Assembly: GCA_017439545.1 (NCBI GenBank)
Contig: JAFSIW010000064.1
Span: forward strand, 1 to 39,134
Length of the DNA: 39,134 bases
From: Clostridia bacterium
GTDB lineage: Bacteria > Bacillota > Clostridia > Oscillospirales > Acutalibacteraceae
Direction of reading: 5' to 3'
A program made the position numbers and the translations under genes. Shown piece by piece: positions 1 through 8,650 of the stretch (positions are counted from its first letter, which is position 1; each line of letters begins with the position of its first letter). The notes under the pieces are model-generated. The model was not told the origin of the DNA. It made no database searches and was given only the letters and a program-made list of their open reading frames with translations.

Positions 1-929
1 AGGGTTCGCATCAGCATCCAGAACATCATCAGCACAACAAGGATAATAAGATGGCGACGAATCTCCTTGTTCACGATACGGTCGTATACCGAGATCTCCC
101 ACGATACCAAAATGCCGAGATAAATCATCAGCACCACGATGTGGGATATCACATACATTGCCGGTGTGGTGTTCATGGTAATAACACGGACAAAGTTTGC
201 AAATAAAAGCAGGAATATGGTCAGCAATACGTTGATGGTATAGGACTGCGTTCTTCCTTCCTTGCTCATCAGCCCCCCATTTTGCATAGAGCGGTAAATA
301 GCAAGCATCAGGCATTCGGTCAGTATATAGGAAACCGAGAGCCATTCAAAGCCACGGAGCAAAAACTGCTCGATAAGCCAAATCAGTATGTTACAGAAAA
401 CCGTACACAGCAGAAGGATCGTATGTAAATGGGATTTGATCTTTTTCTTTGCGACGGCGTAAATTGCGACACCCACCATCGAGAACATATACCCGATCAG
501 ATAAACGTAGTACAACAAGTGTAGCGGGCCGTACTCACGGACGAGCTTGCCTGCCCCGTTTACGACCTCAAAATCAACTGTTTTGTAGTAGATCGGCAGG
601 ATGCCCGGACTTGTGGTAATGCCCAGCATCACGATACCGATGGTCACGAGAGCGATCATCAGCGGTTTTGGACGTTTCATTCCGCAAAAGCGCAGTACCA
701 TCATCAGCATAAAGAACGGCAGAAATACGCTGCCGAGATAGGCAAGTCTGTTGGAATTTAACGCCGAGCCAAGGCTTTGGGATACCGACAACATAAAATA
801 ACCGAGGTTACAAATAGATACCGAAACGAATACGAGCAATAGCCACACGTCACGCTTCTTGTCCGAAGCCACGCAGATTCCTACCATACACAAAGAAACC
901 AAGGCGATAACACCGTAAGCCAATGACAT
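1..929 (-). CDS. 7TM-type histidine kinase N-terminal membrane region (partial)
   Basis: The reading frame starts at an ATG at 929 and stays open to the left edge (309 codons), so only the N-terminal part is present. An AGGTGA ribosome binding site lies a few bases upstream of the ATG. The visible protein is almost entirely membrane: about seven hydrophobic helices in the first 220 residues, then a charged stretch and at least three more helices. The pattern of short helices and the segment with NRLAYLGSVFLPFF resemble the N-terminal 7TM region of histidine kinases (HisKA_7TM type), which usually precedes a PAS, kinase ATPase or GGDEF output domain. That output domain would lie outside the window, so kinase activity cannot be confirmed. 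The gene is divergent from the AraC gene at 1293. Confidence 0.6.
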   Translation of the reverse strand, partial: MSLAYGVIALVSLCMVGICVASDKKRDVWLLLVFVSVSICNLGYFMLSVSQSLGSALNSNRLAYLGSVFLPFFMLMMVLRFCGMKRPKPLMIALVTIGIVMLGITTSPGILPIYYKTVDFEVVNGAGKLVREYGPLHLLYYVYLIGYMFSMVGVAIYAVAKKKIKSHLHTILLLCTVFCNILIWLIEQFLLRGFEWLSVSYILTECLMLAIYRSMQNGGLMSKEGRTQSYTINVLLTIFLLLFANFVRVITMNTTPAMYVISHIVVLMIYLGILVSWEISVYDRIVNKEIRRHLIILVVLMMFWMLMRT

Positions 930-1149
930 TTTCTCACCTGCTTTTTCTCTTTCTTTTGGTTCTTATTGGTTATTTTATCACATTTACTATAAAAATGCTA
1001 CTATTTTCGTTAGGGTGAACATTAAACAAGAAAATCAGCACGGTGATGCGCCGTGCCGTAAAGCCTTTGTTGATACGGTTTCCCTTTCGTTGCGGCCGTA
1101 CCTCCTCAAGATTTTATATGAGAATTGTGCAAGTTTTCGGGTTTTTCCC
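930..1149. other. Divergent intergenic region with a minus-strand hairpin and an orphan Shine-Dalgarno
   Basis: About 360 bases separate the two divergent start codons (929 and 1293). Besides the two promoters the stretch holds an inverted repeat at 1038-1056 (GCACGG / CCGTGC, 7-base loop). On the minus strand this repeat is followed by the T-rich TGATTTTC. A perfect AGGAGGT lies on the minus strand at 1106-1100, with no ATG, GTG or TTG at a usable distance. A frame open from 1110 down to a stop at 970 has no recognisable start codon, so no gene is called. The hairpin could attenuate transcription in a longer leader of the sensor gene. Confidence 0.3.
972..1000 (-). promoter_or_regulatory. 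Candidate sigma-A promoter for the 7TM sensor gene
   Basis: Read on the minus strand, TAGCAT and TAAAAT are separated by 17 bases. The -10 is good and the -35 is weak. It sits about 43 bases upstream of the sensor start codon. A second -10-like TATAGT lies inside the spacer. Confidence 0.35.
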
Positions 1150-1178
1150 TTGATACAACATAGACGATATCTTATAAT
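1150..1178 (+). promoter_or_regulatory. Sigma-A promoter for the AraC-SGNH operon
   Basis: TTGATA and a perfect TATAAT are separated by 17 bases. Transcription would start near 1185, leaving a leader of about 108 bases before the ATG at 1293. Confidence 0.7.
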
Positions 1179-1292
1179 AGTATAAAACCTATTCCTTTTT
1201 CTTGGTTGGGTATTCGTCTTTTTGAATCAACGACAATCGGTTGGATTTTCTTGATCTCACGAGAAAAACGTTCTTTGCAAGGAGGAATGGCA

Positions 1293-2189
1293 ATGTCTTA
1301 TCAAAATATTCAGCTTAGGTCAATTCCCGTGGTGGTGCATTCTCATCGTTTTACTACAACTTGTTACAACATCCCCTTCAAAGCCATTCCCCACCATTTA
1401 GAAATCTCCTATATTGAACAAGGCGCAGTTGAGATCTACAAGGAAGACCGCCTTTTATACACCCTGCCCGAAAAAAGCATCGTTATCAACTTTTATGAGC
1501 AACCATTGCGATTTGTCAGCAAGGCTCCTGTTCATTCTCACGTTACGGTGGGACTGGTTGGCAATTACGTAATGTCGCCTATGTCGTCCAAAGACGTTTT
1601 GGCTTGCAGTCGGATGCATTCTTCCCATCAGCCGGAATACATGGCCGCCATTTTACCCTATCAAAACAAAATGATATTGGATCATAACAGCCGCATTTAT
1701 CGTTTGTTTGACAAAATTATTCAGACCAATACCGGTGCCTTGGGAGAACACTCGCTGGAAACCTCTGCTTTGGCAATGACCTTGATGGCGGAAATTTCCA
1801 AAGAATGTGTACGGCAATGCTATGTGAATCTTCAACTTCCGCCCAGCGATATTGTGTATACCGAGCGTGCCATGGATTACATTGCGGCGCATTTATCTCA
1901 AAAAATAGAAGTGCAGGATATTGCTCGTGCCGTGGGCATCAGCAGCGGATATCTGAGCGGCATTTTTAAAACCGTTACCGGTAAAACTATGGTGGAATAC
2001 ATCAATCTGGTTAAACTGCAACGAATAACCGAACTGATGTCTTCTCTGGGAATCTCGGCCGGCGAGGCGGCAGAGCAAGTAGGGATCACTGATCCCAGTT
2101 ATTTAAGCCGCTTGTTCCGCAAGTATCTGGATATAGGAATTCGTGATATTAAAAAAGAGAAAGACAAATTGGAGAGAGAGAACCGATGA
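1293..2189 (+). CDS. AraC-family transcriptional regulator
   Basis: The protein has 298 residues, a usual size for an AraC regulator with an N-terminal sensing domain. The last 95 or so residues hold the two helix-turn-helix motifs (VQDIARAVGISSGYLSGIFK, then the AAEQVGITDPSYLSRLFRK segment), matching HTH_18. The N-terminal 150 residues look like a cupin-type ligand-binding domain, with HHLEISYIEQG near its start. The ATG at 1293 is chosen because AAGGAGG (1279-1285) lies seven bases upstream. A TTG at 1206 and an ATG at 1287 keep the frame open but have no correctly spaced site. The stop overlaps the next start (ATGA). As the first gene before the esterase and glycyl radical cluster, it is the natural candidate regulator of that cluster; its ligand is unknown. 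Confidence 0.9.
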   Translation: MSYQNIQLRSIPVVVHSHRFTTTCYNIPFKAIPHHLEISYIEQGAVEIYKEDRLLYTLPEKSIVINFYEQPLRFVSKAPVHSHVTVGLVGNYVMSPMSSKDVLACSRMHSSHQPEYMAAILPYQNKMILDHNSRIYRLFDKIIQTNTGALGEHSLETSALAMTLMAEISKECVRQCYVNLQLPPSDIVYTERAMDYIAAHLSQKIEVQDIARAVGISSGYLSGIFKTVTGKTMVEYINLVKLQRITELMSSLGISAGEAAEQVGITDPSYLSRLFRKYLDIGIRDIKKEKDKLERENR

Positions 2190-3265
2190 GTGATATTACA
2201 GAAATTGATAAAAATTTTGCCAAACATTCCGTTGTTTATGAAGGGATGAAGGTCTATCATATAACCGAACCGCCCTTTACAATCTATGGCTTATACCAAC
2301 CGAAACCGGGTGATTTTCGACGGATGCCACAAGAGCTTGCGCAAAGCATCAGTCGCGGGGTTGATTTTGTACATACCAACACATCAGGTGGACGGATACG
2401 ATTCAAAACCGATTCGTCCCGTATCACCTTGCGCAGTATAATGCCCAAATTATGCAAGTTTCCCCATATGCCCACCACCGGAACATCTTGTTTCGATCTT
2501 TATGTAGATGGTGCTTATTGCGGTCCTTTCAATTTTGGTAATGGCGTGCAGGAAGAAACCTGTGTTGTATGCGAAGCAACTTTGAATGCACCCAACCACG
2601 GGATGCATGAGGTGCTGATTCACTTCCCGCTATATAACGATGTTACCGATGTTTACATTGCCCTGGATGAGAATGCAAAAATTGAAAAAACCGATGGGTA
2701 TGCCGATGAAACGCCCGTAGTATTTTACGGCTCGTCCATCACCCAAGGGGGATGTGCTTCCCACGCGGGCAACGCATACCCTGCCATACTTTCGCGTAAA
2801 ATGGATTTTAACTATATCAACCTTGGTTTTTCGGGCGCCTGCCACGGTGAAACAGCTATGGCAGAGTATATCGCTTCGTTACCTATGAGGGCTTTTGTGT
2901 TAGATTATGACCACAATGCAGGCTCTGTGGACCAACTGTTGCAAACACATTCTGCCATTTATGCGTGTGTTCGCAAGCATCACCCAGAACTGCCGATTTT
3001 GATGATCACAACGGCAGATCTGCATTTTGGAGATACAATAGAAGCGCGCAAGCAAGCTATCAAGGAGACCTATCGTAAGGCGAAACAAAACGGAGACGAG
3101 CGAGTCTGGTTTTTAGACGGACAAACCATATATCGTACCGTTGGATTGGATCACTGCACGGTGGATACCGTACATCCAAATGACTTGGGTTTTTGGTGTA
3201 TGGCACAGGTAATCGGCAAAAAATTACAAGAAATGCTGACGGTATGTGAGAAAAATTCAAAATAA
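2186..3265 (+). CDS. SGNH/GDSL-type esterase with GxDLY N-terminal domain
   Basis: This 359-residue protein has a two-part architecture known from acetyl-xylan-esterase-like SGNH hydrolases. The N-terminal beta domain contains SCFDLYVDG near residue 98, the GxDLY signature. The C-terminal hydrolase domain has block I as GSSITQGG (nucleophile Ser184), a block II glycine in NLGFSG, and block V DTVHPND with Asp327 and His330. No signal peptide is visible, so it probably works in the cytosol on an imported ester, for example an acetylated sugar. It overlaps the AraC gene by four bases and is followed by a strong terminator, so the two form a separate transcription unit. The substrate cannot be read from the sequence. 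Confidence 0.85.
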   Translation: MSDITEIDKNFAKHSVVYEGMKVYHITEPPFTIYGLYQPKPGDFRRMPQELAQSISRGVDFVHTNTSGGRIRFKTDSSRITLRSIMPKLCKFPHMPTTGTSCFDLYVDGAYCGPFNFGNGVQEETCVVCEATLNAPNHGMHEVLIHFPLYNDVTDVYIALDENAKIEKTDGYADETPVVFYGSSITQGGCASHAGNAYPAILSRKMDFNYINLGFSGACHGETAMAEYIASLPMRAFVLDYDHNAGSVDQLLQTHSAIYACVRKHHPELPILMITTADLHFGDTIEARKQAIKETYRKAKQNGDERVWFLDGQTIYRTVGLDHCTVDTVHPNDLGFWCMAQVIGKKLQEMLTVCEKNSK

Positions 3266-3274
3266 TCATTTGTG

Positions 3275-3322
3275 AAAAAAGAACAAAGAGACGGGAATAT
3301 GCCCATCTCTTTGTTCTTTTTT
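3275..3322 (+). terminator. Rho-independent terminator after the AraC-SGNH operon
   Basis: A near-perfect stem pairs AAAGAACAAAGAGA with TCTCTTTGTTCTTT around a short GGG/CCC-containing loop, followed by a T run. It ends ten to sixty bases after the esterase stop. Confidence 0.85.
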
Positions 3323-3442
3323 GTGGAAACAAAATAAAACGCCCTGCATTGATACGCCAAAATCTTACCTTGTGCAGAAATTTTGAAATTAGAATTGTCC
3401 ATATTCTTGTAATCGTCCATTTTCTTTGATGATCAACAGAAT

Positions 3443-3468
3443 TATAATAAAATTGACATTCCCCCCCC
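3443..3468 (+). promoter_or_regulatory. Leader of the glycyl radical operon: -10-like TATAAT and C8 tract
   Basis: A TATAAT lies at 3443-3448. No convincing -35 sits 16-18 bases upstream (TTTTCT at 3420), which would suit a promoter that needs an activator such as the AraC protein. A run of eight C residues (3461-3468) lies between this -10 and the start codon. A TTGACA at 3453-3458 has no matching -10. Confidence 0.3.
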
Positions 3469-3490
3469 ATTGGGAGAAAGCAGGGATTTT

Positions 3491-5641
3491 ATGAATCAAT
3501 CGTTAACCCGTTTAAAGCAAGAAATCGATCGATCGCAACGAGCAAAGATTTCGGTGCGTGAGATTTTAATGGCAAAAGGCTTTATGGCTCATTATACCGA
3601 TCCCATCCCCTTAGCCAGAGGGTATGCGTGCTACACGCTGTTTACCGAGCACGCCAAAAAGGTGTATGAAAACGACCTGATTGCAGGTTCTTACTTTGGT
3701 TTACTGCAAGAACCCTTTCCGGTGAATGATGCCATGATCAACAAAAGCCGTCAGGTGGTCGCCAATTACGGTTGGCGCACCTTCGGTCACAATGCCGACC
3801 ACTTCGCTCCTGATTATGCTACCTTTATTCAGGACGGTGTGGGTGGAACGTTGGAAAAAATCCACCGTTCCCTTGTCCGTTATGAGGGGGATACGGAAAA
3901 AACGGTATTTTTGCAATCCGCCCGCGTAGCCATGGAAGGCTTTCGTGAAATGATTGCTCAGTATGCGAATGCGGCTGCCGAAACCGCCGAAACCGCTCCT
4001 GCCGAACGAAAAGAGCAGTTGTTGCAAATTGAGCAAACCTGTCGGGCAATTGTAAACGACAAGCCCCAAACCTTCCGACAAGCACTGCAACTGGTTTGGC
4101 TTGCTCATCTTGCTTTTGTATATGAAGGCCGCTATGCTATGGCGCTGGGTCGGTTAGATCAATACTTATACCCCTACTATAAGAAAGACGTGGAAGAAGG
4201 CATATTAACCCGATGTGAAGCCAAAGCGCTAATGGAATGCACCTTGTATAAAATCGGGGAATCCCATTTCATCGGCGGAGACGACGTGGTCAACATTGCC
4301 ATTGGCGGCGTAACCAGAGACGGAGCCGATGCCGTCAATGAACTGTCTTATATCATTTTAGAGTCGGTGCGAGATTGCGGTATTCCCGGCCCCAACCTTT
4401 CGGCGAGAATTCACAGTGAATGTCCCGATCGTTTTTTGGATGAATGTTTAAAGGTCATCGGCACGGGACTTGGGTATCCCGCCCTGATGAACGATGGGGC
4501 TAATATTCCCGCCTTAGCCCGCAACGGCTATGCCATAGAAGATTGCCGAGACTATTGTATGGTGGGATGCATTGAAAACTTTTTGCCCGGTCAGCAGCCT
4601 CCTTGGAGCGACGGACGTTACAATTCCCCCAAATACATTGAACTGGCGCTCAACAACGGGGTATGTATGCAATCGGGGATACAAATGGGACCTGCTACCG
4701 GTTCAGCTGAAACCATCACGTCTATGGACGACTTTATGGCACGGTTGCACCTGCAAATGCAAGCAGGCGCCGATGAATACGTTGCTTTTTTCCAAAACGA
4801 AAACCAACGGTACAACCCCAAAACCTACACGCAACCGTTCTTATCTTGTTTTTGTCAAGATTGCATTGAGCGGGGATTGGATATTAACAACGGCGGTGCG
4901 CATTATCCCTCTGCCCACGGGGCAGGATGTATGGGAGTTGGCACAATGGCCGACTCGTTGGCGGCTATGGAGCAAGTGATCTTTGTGAACAAAAAAGCCA
5001 CCATCACCCAGCTTCGGGATGCCCTGCTTGCCAACTTTGAAGGGTATGAAGACCTGCAACAAGAACTGTTGGCAGCTCCCAAATACGGCAACAACGACGA
5101 CCGTGTAGACCGATATGCGGTATGGTACGTGGATGAGCACGCCCGTTTGTTTGACCGATATCGTACCTGGGACGGCGGTCGATTTTACGTGGCCATTGCC
5201 TCAAACATTCAAAACATTTCGGCAGGTACGCTGGTTGCGGCCACCCCCGACGGACGCAAAAACGGCGAGCCGTTAAGCGATGCCGCCTCTCCCATGCACG
5301 GAATGGATCAAAAAGGGCCTACCGCTACGGTGCTTTCTACCGCCAAACCCGACTACACCAAAGCCTCTTGCGGTACGGTACTCAATCAAAAATACAGCCC
5401 GTCTATGTTTACCCATGACGAAAAGCGGGCAAAATTGGCTTCTTTGATTCGGGTATATTTCAAAAACGGCGGTCAGGAAATGCAAATCAACTCGGTATCC
5501 CGTGAAATTTTGCAAGATGCGATGGAGCATCCTCAGCAGTATCCCTCGCTGGTGGTGCGGGTATCGGGATTCAGCGCCTATTACAACGCTTTGACACGGG
5601 ACGTACAAGAGGATATTCTTCGTCGTACCGAACAGGGGTGA
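3491..5641 (+). CDS. Glycyl radical enzyme, pyruvate formate-lyase / dehydratase family, substrate unknown
   Basis: The protein has 716 residues. The glycyl radical loop is close to the C-terminus (RVSGFSAYY, radical Gly693). The active-site cysteine is in VGCIENF (Cys360, Glu362). The GCxE arrangement is that of the dehydratase, decarboxylase and C-N or C-S lyase branch (glycerol dehydratase, CutC, HypD, PflD-like), not the double-cysteine of true pyruvate formate-lyase. An N-terminal block GHNADHFAPDYATF near residue 98 fits the family's substrate-channel region. The residues after the cysteine (ENFLPGQQPPW) do not match any characterised subgroup I can recall, so no substrate is assigned. 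The ATG at 3491 follows AGGGA at a good distance; the TTG at 3470 does not. The dedicated activase follows directly. No microcompartment shell genes are present. Confidence 0.9.
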   Translation: MNQSLTRLKQEIDRSQRAKISVREILMAKGFMAHYTDPIPLARGYACYTLFTEHAKKVYENDLIAGSYFGLLQEPFPVNDAMINKSRQVVANYGWRTFGHNADHFAPDYATFIQDGVGGTLEKIHRSLVRYEGDTEKTVFLQSARVAMEGFREMIAQYANAAAETAETAPAERKEQLLQIEQTCRAIVNDKPQTFRQALQLVWLAHLAFVYEGRYAMALGRLDQYLYPYYKKDVEEGILTRCEAKALMECTLYKIGESHFIGGDDVVNIAIGGVTRDGADAVNELSYIILESVRDCGIPGPNLSARIHSECPDRFLDECLKVIGTGLGYPALMNDGANIPALARNGYAIEDCRDYCMVGCIENFLPGQQPPWSDGRYNSPKYIELALNNGVCMQSGIQMGPATGSAETITSMDDFMARLHLQMQAGADEYVAFFQNENQRYNPKTYTQPFLSCFCQDCIERGLDINNGGAHYPSAHGAGCMGVGTMADSLAAMEQVIFVNKKATITQLRDALLANFEGYEDLQQELLAAPKYGNNDDRVDRYAVWYVDEHARLFDRYRTWDGGRFYVAIASNIQNISAGTLVAATPDGRKNGEPLSDAASPMHGMDQKGPTATVLSTAKPDYTKASCGTVLNQKYSPSMFTHDEKRAKLASLIRVYFKNGGQEMQINSVSREILQDAMEHPQQYPSLVVRVSGFSAYYNALTRDVQEDILRRTEQG

Positions 5642-5646
5642 GGGGA

Positions 5647-6534
5647 ATGAAAGAACTGTTCATCAGTAACATTCAGCGCTTTTCGGTGGGAGACGGCCCC
5701 GGGATCCGCACCACCGTGTTTATGAAAGGATGCAACCTACATTGTCCTTGGTGTCATAACCCTGAAACCATTTCCGCCAAGGCAGACGTGTTGTTCACGT
5801 CCTCTCGCTGTACAGGGTGCGGTCGGTGTATAACCGCTTGTCCCAATCATACCGTTATAAGCGGTGCGCACCACATTGACCGAGGCGTCTGCTCCGCTTG
5901 CGGAAAATGCGTTCAACTCTGCCCTTCAGGTGCTTTGGAATTGAGCGGCCGCTCAATCAGTGTAGACCAAATTGTAAAAGAAGTTTTGGAAGACAAGGAA
6001 TTCTATCAGGCGTCCGACGGGGGTGTAACCCTTTCGGGAGGCGAGCCTTTACTGCAAGCCGACGGTTGCGCCGCCCTTGCTCAAACGTTGCAACAACAAA
6101 ACGTACCGGTGCTGTTAGACACCGCAGGGTGCGTACCTTTTTCAGCCTTTCAAAAGGTTTTGCCCTACCTGTCGATGTGCTATTTCGATGTGAAATCGGT
6201 CAACGAGCAAGGGTACCGGATCATCGGCGGCAATCTGTCGCTGATCCTTGACAATCTGAAAAAAATGGTGGCAAGCGGTGTGCCAACGGTGGTGCGCATT
6301 CCTGTAATCCCCCATTTCAACGCCCATCAGTTGGCGGATTTTGCCACGGTTTTGCAAGATATCAGTCCCACGCGCGTGGACTTGCTCCCCTTTCACCGAA
6401 TGGGAAGCGGCAAATATACGGCGCTGGGGAGTGATTACGCTTATGCGAATACTCCGTCTCTTTCACCCGAAGAACTTCTCGGCTATCAGACCTTGTTTAT
6501 GAAACACGGTCTGACGGTCACAATAGGAGGTTAA
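5647..6534 (+). CDS. Glycyl radical enzyme activating enzyme (radical SAM)
   Basis: The 295-residue protein installs the glycyl radical on the upstream enzyme using S-adenosylmethionine. The radical-SAM cluster motif is CX3CX2C (Cys29, Cys33, Cys36), inside the family signature GDGPGIRTTVF...KGCNLHCPWC. Two ferredoxin-like motifs follow (CTGCGRCITAC and CSACGKCVQLC), so it carries two extra 4Fe-4S clusters. This is typical for activases of the dehydratase-type branch and differs from short PflA. SGGEPLLQ is the GGEP SAM-binding motif. The frame also opens with a GTG at 5638 overlapping the previous stop. The ATG at 5647 is preferred because AGGGG (5634-5638) sits eight bases upstream, but both are possible. 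Confidence 0.92.
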   Translation: MKELFISNIQRFSVGDGPGIRTTVFMKGCNLHCPWCHNPETISAKADVLFTSSRCTGCGRCITACPNHTVISGAHHIDRGVCSACGKCVQLCPSGALELSGRSISVDQIVKEVLEDKEFYQASDGGVTLSGGEPLLQADGCAALAQTLQQQNVPVLLDTAGCVPFSAFQKVLPYLSMCYFDVKSVNEQGYRIIGGNLSLILDNLKKMVASGVPTVVRIPVIPHFNAHQLADFATVLQDISPTRVDLLPFHRMGSGKYTALGSDYAYANTPSLSPEELLGYQTLFMKHGLTVTIGG

Positions 6535-6537
6535 TCT

Positions 6538-7548
6538 ATGATTCGTATCGTATGTACCGGCGACTCCCACACTTGGGGACAGGGCGCCGACGGTGTGGTG
6601 GCATCCTTTGACCCGCCGGTTTGCGCCGGTGATTTGCGACCGGTCCCTTTTCGTTTTCCTTGCTACGTGAATCAGTTGCGCGCCCTGATTGAAGCCCAAA
6701 CCCCTTCTTTTTCGAAAGAGTGGCAAGATGAGACCTTGTCAAAGGCATTAGCTTGCCCGCTGCAACACGGCTTGGTGATCGTTTCCCAACCCACCGCATC
6801 CCTTGACTTTGAGGGAGAACTTCTTCGTTTGGTGGTCAAGCCTATCCAAAAAGAAGCAGCCCTTACGGTACGGGTGGATGCCACCGAACACCGTTTTTCT
6901 GTGTTCGGGGCGAATACAGAAAACGATTACCGTTTGTTTCATATTTTTTGCCCTGCAGGAAAGCACACGTTGCAGTTGACGGTCGACAGTTCTCTTGCCT
7001 TGCAAAGAATGGAAGCCTACGGCGGGGAATATTGCGTGCTCAACGGCGGCGTGGGGAGTATGCCCACCTTTGCCTATGAAGCACAATGGTTTGATTCCCA
7101 CGTGGCGGCGGCAAAGCCCGATATGATTCTGGCAGAAGCCCATACCATCAACGATTGGCTTCACGGCGCAACGCCACAGTCCTATGGGCAAACGTTGCAA
7201 CGGTTGTTAGAGCGGTTTTTGACCTTGACCGATCGGGTGGCAGTTCTATCGGTGATTCCGATTGGCGGCGAGAGTCGCTCACCCAACTCCGGAGAAGAGT
7301 ATAACGACCTGGCGCAGGTTGTGTCGCAGGTTGCCCAAACCCTGAAAGTTTCGTTTTGCGATGCAAGGGCTGCCGTATGGCAACGATCGGCCGGTTTGAG
7401 CAAAGCAGAATATGAAGCCGCTTGGCTGGATGACGTATGGCACCCAAACGACCAAGGACACCAATTCTATGCACGGGAATTATTTTCCCTTTTACAACAA
7501 CAAAATTGGATCAACATCAATGGAGGTAATACAGATGAAAACAGGTAA
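6538..7548 (+). CDS. Second SGNH-type hydrolase, cytosolic
   Basis: The 336-residue protein starts almost at once with block I, TGDSHTWGQG (nucleophile Ser10), so there is no export signal. Block II is LNGGVGSMPT, block III AHTINDW, and the catalytic Asp-His pair is Asp299 and His302 in DVWHPND. About 100 residues between block I and block II are beta-rich and look like an inserted domain. An AGGAGG lies nine bases before the ATG. It is translationally coupled on both sides: three bases after the activase and a 14-base overlap with the dehydrogenase. It is only distantly similar to the esterase at 2186, so it is probably not a simple duplicate. The likely role is release of an acyl or similar ester from the substrate or product of the glycyl radical enzyme. 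Confidence 0.8.
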   Translation: MIRIVCTGDSHTWGQGADGVVASFDPPVCAGDLRPVPFRFPCYVNQLRALIEAQTPSFSKEWQDETLSKALACPLQHGLVIVSQPTASLDFEGELLRLVVKPIQKEAALTVRVDATEHRFSVFGANTENDYRLFHIFCPAGKHTLQLTVDSSLALQRMEAYGGEYCVLNGGVGSMPTFAYEAQWFDSHVAAAKPDMILAEAHTINDWLHGATPQSYGQTLQRLLERFLTLTDRVAVLSVIPIGGESRSPNSGEEYNDLAQVVSQVAQTLKVSFCDARAAVWQRSAGLSKAEYEAAWLDDVWHPNDQGHQFYARELFSLLQQQNWININGGNTDENR

Positions 7549-8650
7549 AATTGCAATTATGACAGGCGTAGATCAGCCCTTTGAAATTCGGGAGTATCCC
7601 GTCACCGAGCCTCAACCGGGCATGGCGCAAATGGGGTTGATCGCCAGCGGTATTTGCGGTACCGACGTGCACATTCATCGGGGCAAGATTCCCGTAGGTC
7701 TGCCTGCCGGCATCGGTCACGAGTTTGTGGGTAAAGTGCTGTCCATTCACGACGAAGACAGCAAACAAAGCGGCATTACCGTAGGCACCAACGTGATCGT
7801 AGATATTGCTTGCCCCTGCGGCGAATGTGTGTTGTGTGAACACGGCGACGATGCCAACTGTCTGCATATGGGCGTGACCAACGGCGGAAACCCCGACGTG
7901 GCGCCTCACTTTTACGGCGGCTACGGCGAATACAACTATTCTCCCGTTGCCAATCTGATCCCCATTCCCGACTCCTTAGATCCTACCATGACCTGCGTAT
8001 TTGCTTGCGCAGGACCTACCGCCACCCACGCTTTTGAGCTTGCAAAGAAAGCGGGAGAAAACCTGTCCGACGTGAAAGTTGCGGTGGTACAAGGGCTTGG
8101 TCCCGTTGGTTGCTATGCGGTGATGTATTTAGCGGCATTGGGTATTCCAAACGTGGTGGCTGTGGTGGCCGATCACAACAAAGAACGGGTTGCTCTTGCC
8201 AAAGAATTGGGCGCAACCCACGTGTTCAATCTGTTGGAGCAGGATGCTGATTCGGTAACCGCCGCCATCCGCGATCTGAACAACGGAATCGGTGCCGATC
8301 TGGTGTTTGAAGCGTCGGGTGCTCCCGTTGCCGTCCCCCAAGGATTGGCTATGTTGCGCAACCGCGGCGTATATCTGATCCCCGGTCAGTATTCCAACAG
8401 CGGCGGCATTGAAATTCAACCGCAAATGATCACCTTTAACGCTTTGCATATCATCGGTTCCTCTCAATATTCGGTGTGCGACGTGAAAAAGTATCTGCAA
8501 TTCTTGCTGGATAACCCCCAACTGCACGCTCCCATTGCCAAAATGGCCAATCAATATACCATTGACCAAATCAACGAAGCCTTTGACGATGCCAAGGCCC
8601 GCACCAACATCAAAACCATGTTGGTGGCGCAATCGGTACAAAACTCGTAA
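7535..8650 (+). CDS. Zinc-dependent MDR alcohol dehydrogenase
   Basis: The 371-residue protein is a medium-chain dehydrogenase of the sorbitol/threonine dehydrogenase type. Catalytic zinc ligands are Cys41 in GICGTDVH and the His of GIGHEFVG. The four structural-zinc cysteines are in CPCGECVLCEHGDDANC. The Rossmann motif is GLGPVGCYA. The start at 7535 follows GGAGGT (7522-7527) inside the end of the preceding gene; longer in-frame starts are ignored. A dehydrogenase next to a glycyl radical dehydratase usually oxidises the diol or polyol substrate or reduces the aldehyde or ketone product. Which one applies here is not decidable from sequence. Confidence 0.9.
   Translation: MKTGKIAIMTGVDQPFEIREYPVTEPQPGMAQMGLIASGICGTDVHIHRGKIPVGLPAGIGHEFVGKVLSIHDEDSKQSGITVGTNVIVDIACPCGECVLCEHGDDANCLHMGVTNGGNPDVAPHFYGGYGEYNYSPVANLIPIPDSLDPTMTCVFACAGPTATHAFELAKKAGENLSDVKVAVVQGLGPVGCYAVMYLAALGIPNVVAVVADHNKERVALAKELGATHVFNLLEQDADSVTAAIRDLNNGIGADLVFEASGAPVAVPQGLAMLRNRGVYLIPGQYSNSGGIEIQPQMITFNALHIIGSSQYSVCDVKKYLQFLLDNPQLHAPIAKMANQYTIDQINEAFDDAKARTNIKTMLVAQSVQNS

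Noticed and set aside
970-1110. Minus-strand open frame of 47 codons before the sensor gene
   Set aside because: It has no ATG, GTG or TTG; the good Shine-Dalgarno inside it is not followed by a start codon in any frame at a usable distance.
3491-5641. Calling this gene pflB
   Set aside because: It has a single active-site cysteine in GCxE and lacks the adjacent Cys-Cys pair of pyruvate formate-lyase; the activase with extra ferredoxin clusters also fits the dehydratase-type branch.
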